From: Bacteroidota bacterium
GTDB lineage: Bacteria > Bacteroidota > Bacteroidia > UKL13-3
Direction of reading: 5' to 3'
DNA length: 64,000 bases
Assembly: GCA_947477885.1 (NCBI GenBank)
Contig: CANJUD010000006.1
Span: forward strand, 124,001-188,000
Shown: in pieces, positions 27,561 to 34,641 of the stretch
Layout: every line of letters starts with the position of its first letter
How positions within the stretch are numbered: the first letter of the stretch is position 1
Notes under the pieces: generated by a model
Told to the model about the DNA's origin: nothing
Seen by the model: only the letters and a program-made list of their open reading frames with translations
Databases searched by the model: none
Made by a program: the position numbers and the translations under genes

Positions 27561-28541
27561 ATGAAATTAAGAAAAAAAATAAACACTACCCTGTTTTTTG
27601 CATTGATCATTTTAAGTGCTCATGCTCAAGATCCTGAATTGTCGCAGTATTATAATTCGCCTTTATATACCAATCCAGCATTTGCAGGCCTCAGTGGGGG
27701 TAATAGAGTAGCTTTGAATTACCGCAACCAATGGCAAGGCACTTTTAATAGTTATGCTGCAGCCTTCGATGCAAACTTGCCTAGGATAAATAGTGGATTG
27801 GGTGTATTGGTTTTTAGCGATCAAATAGGACAAGGCACCATACAAACCAATTCAGCTTTGCTTAGCTATGCTTTCCATACCAAAATAAACTACGATTGGA
27901 CTATGAGTTTTGGCTTACAAGCAGGAATTCAGCAGCGGCAAGTAGATTGGAATAAGTTGATATTTGCCGACGCACTTAATCCTATTAATGGCGTAATAGG
28001 TGCTACCAAAGAAAAAACCCCAGGCAATGCAACTGTGCTATATCCTGATTTTAATACCGGTGCAATTGCTTATTCAGATAATGCTTTTGTAGGACTAGCA
28101 GTTCACAATCTTAACAGACCCAACAACTCATTTAATGGATATAATGGTGATGGCTCAAGGTTGGGAACACGCATCACTTTGCATGGAGGAACTGTTTTAA
28201 AACCCAATCCCAAAATTAAGGACTTATTAATTTCGCCCAATATATTATTGATGTTTCAAAGTTCTTTTACGCAACTAAATTTGGGATTTTATATAAGCAA
28301 ACATAATTTTCTTACAGGACTTTGGTACAGGCAATCAACACACAACAGCGATGCACTTATTGCGATGATTGGATTTAAAAAGAATAATTTTAAGTTCTGC
28401 TATAGCTATGATTTTACAATAAGCAGCCAGCAATTTTATAATCCAGGCTCACATGAAGTAAGTTTGATATGGGTGTTTTTTAAAGGTGACCGCTATGGTC
28501 AAAAAGATTTTAGTAAAATTAGCTGTTACGGGTTTAGGTAG
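27561..28541 (+). CDS. PorP/SprF family T9SS outer-membrane protein
   Basis: About 326 residues. ATG 27561 is chosen rather than the upstream 27534 codon because it gives a clean signal peptide (MKLRKKINTTLFFALIILSAHAQ). The mature N-terminus DPELSQYYNSPLYTNPAFAGLSGGNRVALNYRNQW is diagnostic for the family. The rest is a beta-barrel, with GLGVLVFSDQIGQG and LNPKIKDLLISPNILLMFQ. Such proteins help export or anchor type B cargo on the surface and often lie next to their large cargo gene, as here. Sequences resembling -7 boxes (TATTTTTG 27503, TACATTTG 27514) precede it, and the terminator upstream indicates separate transcription. Confidence 0.92.
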   Translation: MKLRKKINTTLFFALIILSAHAQDPELSQYYNSPLYTNPAFAGLSGGNRVALNYRNQWQGTFNSYAAAFDANLPRINSGLGVLVFSDQIGQGTIQTNSALLSYAFHTKINYDWTMSFGLQAGIQQRQVDWNKLIFADALNPINGVIGATKEKTPGNATVLYPDFNTGAIAYSDNAFVGLAVHNLNRPNNSFNGYNGDGSRLGTRITLHGGTVLKPNPKIKDLLISPNILLMFQSSFTQLNLGFYISKHNFLTGLWYRQSTHNSDALIAMIGFKKNNFKFCYSYDFTISSQQFYNPGSHEVSLIWVFFKGDRYGQKDFSKISCYGFR

Positions 28542-28648
28542 AATAATAATATAATTCCTTCCGGATTTTCCTCATAGAGGATGATTTTCGCCGAGTCGAG
28601 CAGCGCCACGGGCGGGGATTGGTTTAAAGTATGAATGAGCTATATTAT

Positions 28649-28668
28649 AATAGTTCTTTAGAACTATT
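28649..28668. terminator. Bidirectional hairpin between porP and the RND gene
   Basis: AATAGTTCT-TT-AGAACTATT (28649-28668) is a perfect inverted repeat that overlaps the stop of the RND gene (28664). The short 123-bp gap before it also holds a GC-rich stretch at about 28588-28620 that I cannot assign. Confidence 0.45.
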
Positions 28669-31033
28669 CCTCCAGTTCTATAATACCGCTGTTCATTTCC
28701 TTTTTTGTATTCATTATTTTCTCTAGCCACATAAGCATAGCTGGAAGTAATAATAAGTTTAGAACCATGCCTATCAAAAGCGTGATGGATGTTAGCACAC
28801 CCAAGGCAACTGTACCGCCGAATGTACTAAAAGCAAATATAATAAATCCGCAGAATAAGATAACCGAAGTATATACAATACTCACTCCCGATTCTATAAT
28901 AGTTTCGGTAACTGCTGGGCCAATAGCCCAATTATTTTTCTTTAAGAAATAGCGATACTTGGCCAAGAAATGAATCGTGAAATCAATAGATATTCCATAG
29001 GTAATACTAAAGATTATTATAGTACTTGGCTTTAAATGAATATCAAAAAAGCCCATAATACCAAGGGTCATAATAAGGGGAAGTATATTAGGGACTAATG
29101 AAATTAATATCATACGCCAACTAAAAAACAATAAAGCCATTAGCAAACTATTTATAAGCAGTGCCAATGCCATGGAGCCTGATAAGTTGTTTATCAAATA
29201 AGAATTCCCTTTCAAGAAAATAAGACTGGTACCAGTTAGTTTTACATCATATTCTTTAGGGTTGAAAATAGAATCAACACGTAGTCGTAATTCATTGCGT
29301 AGTTTTTCGGTTTCCACACTGCCTATATCCGCCATCTGCACACTCACACGTGCAGTTTGCCAAGTACTATCTACTAAGCCTTTCATTAATTGGTTATTGC
29401 CGCTTTTTTTGTTGAGTTTTAGATAACTTCTTAATGCTACAAATTCTTCTTGGGGTGGCAAACTATAATTCTGTGGATTGTAATTGTGAAATGCCTGGCT
29501 TGCAAATTTGATCATCTCTAATAACGAAACCGGCTTACTTAATTGTGGATATTCGCTTAGTATTTTTTGCAAGCTATCCATTTTTTCAAATGAACTTATT
29601 GAGTTTTTAAATGTAGCTTTTTTACGACTATCAATCGAAATTTCTAAAGGCATAACTCCCTTGAAATGGTGTTCGAAAAATCTTAAATCAGTATATACTT
29701 TGTCTTTTTTTGGAAGGTCATCTACGATATAACCAATTGCTTTTACTTGCATAAAGCCCCATATAGAAACAATTGTGAGAACGGCTACAATTCCATATAT
29801 CCATTTGCGGTGGTTCATCACTATGCGGTTGCACCAGTGCATCAGTCCGCTCATGTGTACATTGTCTAAATGTTTGGTTTGTTTATGCGTAGGTGCTGGT
29901 AAATAACTATATACAATCGGGAGAAAAATGGCTGACAAAACATATATCACCATAATATTAATTGCCGACACAATCGAGAAATCATCGAGCAAAGAACTGC
30001 CAGTAAAATTGAATACGCCAAAACCAACTGCTGTGGTAACATTGGTAAGAAAGAGTGCAAGTCCATTCTTAGCAGTAACGCGGGTAATGGACAACATTTT
30101 ACTTTTATTTTTTCGATATTCTTGATGATAAACATTGAAAAGATATATACAATTTTGAATACCTATAATAACAATCAAGGGCGGCACTAATCCTATCAGT
30201 GCTGACACTTTGTAGCCCATTAAACCTACTGTACCCAATGTAAAAACCACACCAAGTATTACAACAATCAATGAATACCCAACTGCCACTAATGAGCGGA
30301 AGAAAAACCACATAATCACCATCGTGATAAGTACACTCAGTACAGTAAACATTTGCAATTCATTCCTGATTTTGGTAGCATAAATAGTTCTTATATATGG
30401 CAGCCCTGAGAAGTGTACTACTGTATTTTGTTCTGCACCAAATGCATTTGCCATTCTTTCTATTTCCGCAACAAGTGCTATACGGTCTTTCGAATCGAGT
30501 TGTTCTTTTTTGAGGGTGATGCCCATCAAGGTTACATCGCCTTTGTCATTTATTAGAAGACCTTTGTAGAAACTTAAATCATTAATAACCTTGGCCAAGC
30601 TATCAAGTTCTGCCTGTGTTTCAGGAGCTTTTTGAAACATACGGCCAATAGCAAAGTGGCCATTGTCGTCGCCATATTCATCTTTGCTTTCTACTTTATC
30701 AATTTTATATATATGACTAATAGAAACTACCTTTTCAATACCGTTTAATTTTTGTATACTTTCAGTTAAATTATACCAAGCCTTGAAATAGGGGAGCTGA
30801 AAAAGTTTATCACTCTGCACTCCAATTACCATTACACTGCCATCCTCACCAAATTTTTGCTTGAAGTCCACGTAATCCAAATAGTCGCTATCGTCTTTGG
30901 GAATTACTTTGGCAAAATCGTAAGCTATGGAAACCTTGCGTGCCTCAAAGGCCATCCAGCCTGTAAGCAATCCTAACACTATAAGTAACAGTACTCTTTT
31001 CCTAACCAGGAAAGCTGCTATTTTGAGCCACAT
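28664..31033 (-). CDS. RND/MMPL superfamily exporter
   Basis: 789-residue inner-membrane transporter driven by proton motive force. Layout: one membrane helix at about 12-27, a periplasmic loop (30-220), a block of five helices (about 225-385, including VVILGVVFTLGTVGLMGYKVSALIGLVPPLIVIIGIQNCIYLFN), a helix near 415, a second periplasmic loop, and a second five-helix block (about 625-775, with SITYGISIDFTIHFLAKYRYF and the acidic residues). No fusion or outer-membrane partner lies nearby, so this is a stand-alone MMPL-type exporter, perhaps of lipids or hydrophobic compounds. A -7-like box TACATTTG lies at 31070-31063 on the minus strand. Confidence 0.88.
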   Translation of the reverse strand: MWLKIAAFLVRKRVLLLIVLGLLTGWMAFEARKVSIAYDFAKVIPKDDSDYLDYVDFKQKFGEDGSVMVIGVQSDKLFQLPYFKAWYNLTESIQKLNGIEKVVSISHIYKIDKVESKDEYGDDNGHFAIGRMFQKAPETQAELDSLAKVINDLSFYKGLLINDKGDVTLMGITLKKEQLDSKDRIALVAEIERMANAFGAEQNTVVHFSGLPYIRTIYATKIRNELQMFTVLSVLITMVIMWFFFRSLVAVGYSLIVVILGVVFTLGTVGLMGYKVSALIGLVPPLIVIIGIQNCIYLFNVYHQEYRKNKSKMLSITRVTAKNGLALFLTNVTTAVGFGVFNFTGSSLLDDFSIVSAINIMVIYVLSAIFLPIVYSYLPAPTHKQTKHLDNVHMSGLMHWCNRIVMNHRKWIYGIVAVLTIVSIWGFMQVKAIGYIVDDLPKKDKVYTDLRFFEHHFKGVMPLEISIDSRKKATFKNSISSFEKMDSLQKILSEYPQLSKPVSLLEMIKFASQAFHNYNPQNYSLPPQEEFVALRSYLKLNKKSGNNQLMKGLVDSTWQTARVSVQMADIGSVETEKLRNELRLRVDSIFNPKEYDVKLTGTSLIFLKGNSYLINNLSGSMALALLINSLLMALLFFSWRMILISLVPNILPLIMTLGIMGFFDIHLKPSTIIIFSITYGISIDFTIHFLAKYRYFLKKNNWAIGPAVTETIIESGVSIVYTSVILFCGFIIFAFSTFGGTVALGVLTSITLLIGMVLNLLLLPAMLMWLEKIMNTKKEMNSGIIELEE

Positions 31034-31062
31034 ATATTTTTATTGAGGGATAAAAAAGGCCA

Positions 31063-31070
31063 CAAATGTA
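31063..31070 (-). promoter_or_regulatory. Possible -7 box for the RND gene
   Basis: TACATTTG on the minus strand, 30 bp before the start codon at 31033. No TTG is found at the expected upstream distance, so support rests on the -7 box alone. Confidence 0.35.
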
Positions 31071-31123
31071 CGGGTAAAATTGGGTTCGATTACCGAGGCC
31101 GCTCGATATTTTCGCGCAGCCTA

Positions 31124-31846
31124 TTAGCCATTCATTCGCTCAAAAGCTTTTTTCAAATCTTCAGGCCCAGCTTTCAACATACCTTCACTGAAACCAAAAG
31201 TAAGTTCTGTTTTTCCTTCTTTCATCTGCTCAAAAACAGATTCTATAAAAGCACTTACAGGCGGAGCTGTGTCGTGCAAGCCTTTGCCACCTAAGTCCGT
31301 ATTGAGTGCGGGTGGAATCATCTCAATGACTTCTATATTTTTTGATTTCAATAACTGACGTAAAGAAAGTGTGAATGAATGGAAAAATGCTTTGGTAGCG
31401 GAGTATACCGGCACTTTGGTAAGTGGTACAAATGACAATCCCGAAGTAACATTTATTATAGTATCAAGCGAGTTCAAATTTGAAAACAGAGATGACAAAT
31501 GAATAGGAGCTTCTATATTAATTGCGATTTCATCTTTGGCACGCACGTAAAAATCGGCATCGGTAACATGCATCCATTGCTGCATACCGGCATTGTTTAG
31601 TAATACATTCAAATCAGTGTGATTTTCTGAAATCCATTTATATAGTTCTTCTCTTTCATTGGCTATTGACAGGTCGCAAACTTTGGTAATTACTGATGGG
31701 AATTTCTCTTGTACTTCTTTCAAAACCGATTCACGTCTTCCGCAAATAATCACCGTATTGTTTTCTTAAATAAATTTTTCGGTAAGCCCAAGGCCAATGC
31801 CTGTAGCACCGCCAGTAATTAAAATTTTGTTATTGGAGATTTTCAT
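31124..31846 (-). pseudogene. Short-chain dehydrogenase/reductase (DltE-like) with an in-frame TAA
   Basis: Reading from ATG 31846, the frame gives MKISNNKILITGGATGIG (cofactor motif TGGATGIG) and LGLTEKFI, then TAA at 31768-31766 (codon 27). It continues in the same frame with ENNTVIICGRRES, LNVLLNNAGMQQWM, and the catalytic tyrosine-lysine pair VYSATKAFF, to a stop at 31124, for 241 codons, close to the SDR norm of 240-250. The homologous position usually codes for lysine or similar (AAA to TAA is one base). A GTG at 31753 could restart translation, but that product lacks the cofactor motif and should not be active. Either a fresh nonsense mutation or an assembly error. Confidence 0.8.
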
Positions 31847-31922
31847 GTATATATTTTCATATGATATTGAAATGGTATTTTATTGTTCGGTGCACGATGG
31901 CAAAGATATATAATTTATCGGG

Positions 31923-32759
31923 TTAAATTTTACTATCACAAGAGAATAAATAATTGCATGAATTATCGCCTGCCAATTTTGTATTTATGGGCGAACTCCT
32001 TTCATCTAAATAATACTTTTTGTATCCCATTTCAAATAATAAACTTTCCAAAATATTCTCGTCGTAAGGTGCATCTGGATTGATTTCTATCAATAGGGTA
32101 GGTTTATATTTCTTTAAGATATTTTGCATTCCAATTACAGCATTATATTCTCCTCCTTCAATATCTATTTTAATTAATTTAACAGCACTTATATCTTTAT
32201 TTGCAAAATAAAAATCGAGCGAAGTGCAAGGGACTGTTTCGTTATAAGTAAAAGTATCGGCATAAGCTGTTGCCATGCCATTGTTCTTTTCGTTCTCATC
32301 TAAATACAATATGAGGTTTTTTTCATTATCAGAAACAGCAAGTTTTTCTACTATAATATTTATGGGCTTGTTTAGTTTGATATTATATAATAAACTATCA
32401 GAATTCTTTTTTATTGGTTCAAATGCATATACTTTACCACCTTCAATTTGCTTAGCAGCTACCAAGGAATACAGGCCAATATTGGCTCCCACATCAATAA
32501 ATACATCGTCTTTTTTTAAATATTTTTCAACGAATTTAATTTCCTTTTCTTCGTATTCGTTTAGGAAATATAGGTTTTGTTGTATCCAATCATCTATATG
32601 TAAATTCAATTTAATTTGAGTGCGATATAATACTTTTACTGTAACACCTTTAAACAAATTAAACGGTTCAAATATTTTTTTATAAAAACCGAAATATGTA
32701 GCTTTCAAATATTTTATTTTGAAGAGCTGACGGAAGAAAACGGCTATAATAGTTCTCAT
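31923..32759 (-). CDS. FkbM family methyltransferase
   Basis: 278-residue SAM-dependent methyltransferase of the FkbM family. Motif I is VFIDVGANIGLYSLVAAK (about 86-103), followed by VYAFEPIKKNSDSLLYNIKLN and the conserved IKIDIEGGEYNAVIGMQNIL (about 194-213). Such enzymes often methylate hydroxyls on polysaccharides or secondary metabolites; the substrate is unknown. Its start overlaps the end of the GyrI-like gene by 4 bp. The gene is strikingly AT-rich (Lys/Asn/Ile heavy) compared with its neighbours, which hints at horizontal gain. Confidence 0.88.
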   Translation of the reverse strand: MRTIIAVFFRQLFKIKYLKATYFGFYKKIFEPFNLFKGVTVKVLYRTQIKLNLHIDDWIQQNLYFLNEYEEKEIKFVEKYLKKDDVFIDVGANIGLYSLVAAKQIEGGKVYAFEPIKKNSDSLLYNIKLNKPINIIVEKLAVSDNEKNLILYLDENEKNNGMATAYADTFTYNETVPCTSLDFYFANKDISAVKLIKIDIEGGEYNAVIGMQNILKKYKPTLLIEINPDAPYDENILESLLFEMGYKKYYLDERSSPINTKLAGDNSCNYLFSCDSKI

Positions 32760-33235
32760 TTTTTCAACTTAATCGGTATCCAAATTTCTTCCTCAGAATT
32801 CGGGTCATTATTCTGACACTTATCTCCCAATATTTCAAAGTGTGGTCCGTTATCCAAAATATATATAGAGTTGGGTATCCAAGTTCCGTATATATATTCA
32901 AATATTTTTGTATCAGTATTTAATCCTATATAATGAAAATTGGCATAAAGTCCGCTTACTAATATATAAGTTTCCATGCCGTCGGGTACTATATTGAAAT
33001 CGCTAACCTCAATAGCAGCAAATTTCTCAAAGGTATTATTCGGATTAAAATTTTCAAAATATAAGTGACCATAATTTCGCACGGAATAAAATTCAGTTCC
33101 AATATTTTTTTTAATTTCATTTCGCCTCGGCATAAAGTTTTGCCAAAGTTCACCTGTTCTATTATTAACCAACGACATGGTGATTCGCGTTCCAATTAAT
33201 TTTTTCTCTAGTAGTATTTCTATTTTTGGATCCAT
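32756..33235 (-). CDS. GyrI-like (AraC effector-binding type) domain protein
   Basis: 159 residues resembling the stand-alone GyrI-like/effector-binding domain (KKLIGTRITMSLVNNRTGELWQNFMPRRNEIKKNIG, then VSGLYANFHYIGLNTDTKIFEYIYGTWIPNS, ending PHFEILGDKCQNNDPNSEEEIWIPIK). Members bind small molecules and lack a DNA-binding part. It overlaps the FkbM gene by 4 bp and probably shares its transcript, an unusual pairing. ATG 33235 is the first start after the repeat at 33238. Confidence 0.82.
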   Translation of the reverse strand: MDPKIEILLEKKLIGTRITMSLVNNRTGELWQNFMPRRNEIKKNIGTEFYSVRNYGHLYFENFNPNNTFEKFAAIEVSDFNIVPDGMETYILVSGLYANFHYIGLNTDTKIFEYIYGTWIPNSIYILDNGPHFEILGDKCQNNDPNSEEEIWIPIKLKK

Positions 33236-33237
33236 AT

Positions 33238-33310
33238 GTTTTTGCTGTCTGTTACCAGTTATCTGTTGTCAGTGCCTCGATAGTTATCGAAATGGCTGAT
33301 AACCGATAGT
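33238..33310. repeat. Heptamer hairpin repeat, copy 4 (diverged)
   Basis: GTTACCAGTTATCTGTTGTC followed by AGTGCCTCGATAGTTATCGA and GGCTGATAACC. The core hairpin CGATA-GT-TATCG is kept, and the flanking pair is T:A where copies 2 and 5 have C:G, a compensatory change. It abuts the start of the GyrI-like gene. The remaining 33311-33401 shows no gene. Confidence 0.65.
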
Positions 33311-33401
33311 AATTTTACTTTGCAATGATACGAAATTAAATTCAAGAAATATTAAAGGTAAGTGTTTGCTATATGTTATAGTAAAAATAGACAATATGGT
33401 T

Positions 33402-33860
33402 TTATTTAAATATCCGCTTATCAAAAGGAAACTTACTCGTCGATATTATTTTAATTTTGGAAAAATCTGTATGATTGGGATTGATGAGAATATTATAATC
33501 ACCCTGCGTTACTGCAGAGGGAATTTGCATCACACAATATTTATTGGCCAATGCAAACTTATCGCCAATAGATTGCGCAGAGCCAGGATGCGGGAAGGTA
33601 TTCCACTCTTTCGGCAATGCAGACTCATTCAGTTTTTTAATAGCTATATTATCGGGAATATATATAGTATGCATCACATAATCGCTGGGGATTGTGGCCA
33701 AGGTGAAATGCACCGCAACCTCTGCCATGGCAAGCGAACGATTAGAAGCCAAATATATTAACTCAACACCAATCGAGTTCCACCTCGCACCTTTAATGGC
33801 AGCACCTTTCCCTGAAAGGGGTGTGGTAAATTTCGCACGAGATAATTTACAAGCCTCCAC
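33402..33860 (-). CDS. RES-domain toxin (MbcT type)
   Basis: 152-residue RES-domain protein, the toxin of Xre-RES systems; known members degrade NAD+. The open frame runs further upstream, but homologues begin near (Y)RLSRAKFxTPLSGKGA and here GTG 33860 gives MEACKLSRAKFTTPLSGKGAAIKGARWNSIG. The key residues arginine (ARWNSIG, about residue 26), tyrosine (LIYLASNRSLAMAEVAVHFTL, about 36) and the later serine/histidine stretch are visible. The start lies 2 bp after the antitoxin stop, so the two are coupled. Confidence 0.88.
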   Translation of the reverse strand: MEACKLSRAKFTTPLSGKGAAIKGARWNSIGVELIYLASNRSLAMAEVAVHFTLATIPSDYVMHTIYIPDNIAIKKLNESALPKEWNTFPHPGSAQSIGDKFALANKYCVMQIPSAVTQGDYNILINPNHTDFSKIKIISTSKFPFDKRIFK

Positions 33861-33862
33861 CT

Positions 33863-34363
33863 TTATGAGAGGATACCGTAATTGATTCGGGTGAGCTCGC
33901 ACAATATTAATTCTTTCCCGTAGGAATCTCTGAGCAATTCCATCGGTTTTATATTGCCTAAAGAAAAATTGGGTGTATCGAGCCAAAGCTTAAATTTATC
34001 CATATCGCCAAATACATCGAGCCCAACATTGGTAACTTCGGCAATCTCAATAATTTTTTCTGATTGGCTCGGCTTAAAGTGCTTTGATGATTGTTTATAT
34101 CGTTGCAATGATTTGGTGGAGATATCTAAAAAACTGGCCCAATCGCTTTCGCTGAAAGGAGCTTGGTGTTGTATCAAATCAAAAAAAGAATAAGGAATAC
34201 CTATTCTGATTGCTATAATAATAAGCATCTTATTCGAAAGAAAATCATCATAAGTAACGTTGCTTTTGCCTTGAACAAATTTATAATTGGTAGTTGAACT
34301 CTTGAATAGGGTTGAAACTTCCTTGTTCAATTTCTGCTCGATATTTAATTTAAAAGTAGCCAT
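33863..34363 (-). CDS. Xre/MbcA-type antitoxin with DUF2384 toxin-binding domain
   Basis: About 166 residues. An N-terminal helical region is followed by a Xre-like helix-turn-helix (IRIGIPYSFFDLIQHQAPFSESDWASFLDISTKSLQRYKQSS) and the C-terminal toxin-binding domain of the Xre-MbcA-ParS family (EKIIEIAEVTNVGLDVFGDMDKFKLWLDTPNFSLGNIKPMELL). ATG 34363 is chosen because GAAGGA lies 8-13 bp upstream; an ATG at 34417 in frame is less likely. It should bind and silence the RES toxin and repress the shared promoter. Confidence 0.88.
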   Translation of the reverse strand: MATFKLNIEQKLNKEVSTLFKSSTTNYKFVQGKSNVTYDDFLSNKMLIIIAIRIGIPYSFFDLIQHQAPFSESDWASFLDISTKSLQRYKQSSKHFKPSQSEKIIEIAEVTNVGLDVFGDMDKFKLWLDTPNFSLGNIKPMELLRDSYGKELILCELTRINYGILS

Positions 34364-34474
34364 AATATTTCCTTCGACATTTGTCCACAAATTTAAGACA
34401 TTTTTCCCAATCTCCAAAAATAAAAATATTTTTATATTTTTATTTAACCCCGATACAATCCCAAAAACTTCCCA

Positions 34475-34482
34475 TACCTTTG
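34475..34482 (+). promoter_or_regulatory. -7 box upstream of the SNF2 helicase gene
   Basis: TACCTTTG matches the -7 consensus, but no TTG stands 19-20 bp upstream. Used as a promoter, it would place repeat copy 5 inside a leader of about 155 nt. Confidence 0.4.
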
Positions 34483-34544
34483 CCCGATATTAATTCGAGT
34501 AATAGTATTATTTGAATTAAATTAAAAAGAAAAAGTATTTATAA

Positions 34545-34641
34545 TAGTAAACAGTAGTCAGTAAACAGTAGTCAGTGCCTCCCGATAGTTATCGGGACGG
34601 CGTCAGCTACTGACCACTGTTTACTGACTACTGACCACTAA
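34545..34641. repeat. Heptamer hairpin repeat, copy 5 (best preserved)
   Basis: Left arm AGTAAACAGTAGTCAGTAAA then CAGTAGTCAGT (34546-34577); core with CCCGATA-GT-TATCGGG (34580-34597) and GACGGCGTCAGC; right arm CTACTGACCACTGTTTACTG and ACTACTGACCACTA (34607-34640). The arms are near-complementary over about 25 bp, so the whole unit can form a long hairpin with a stable tip. It ends one base before the helicase ATG (34642). Confidence 0.88.

Noticed and set aside
28588-28625. GC-rich stretch after porP as an RNA gene
   Set aside because: No cloverleaf or other recognisable fold, and too short to support.
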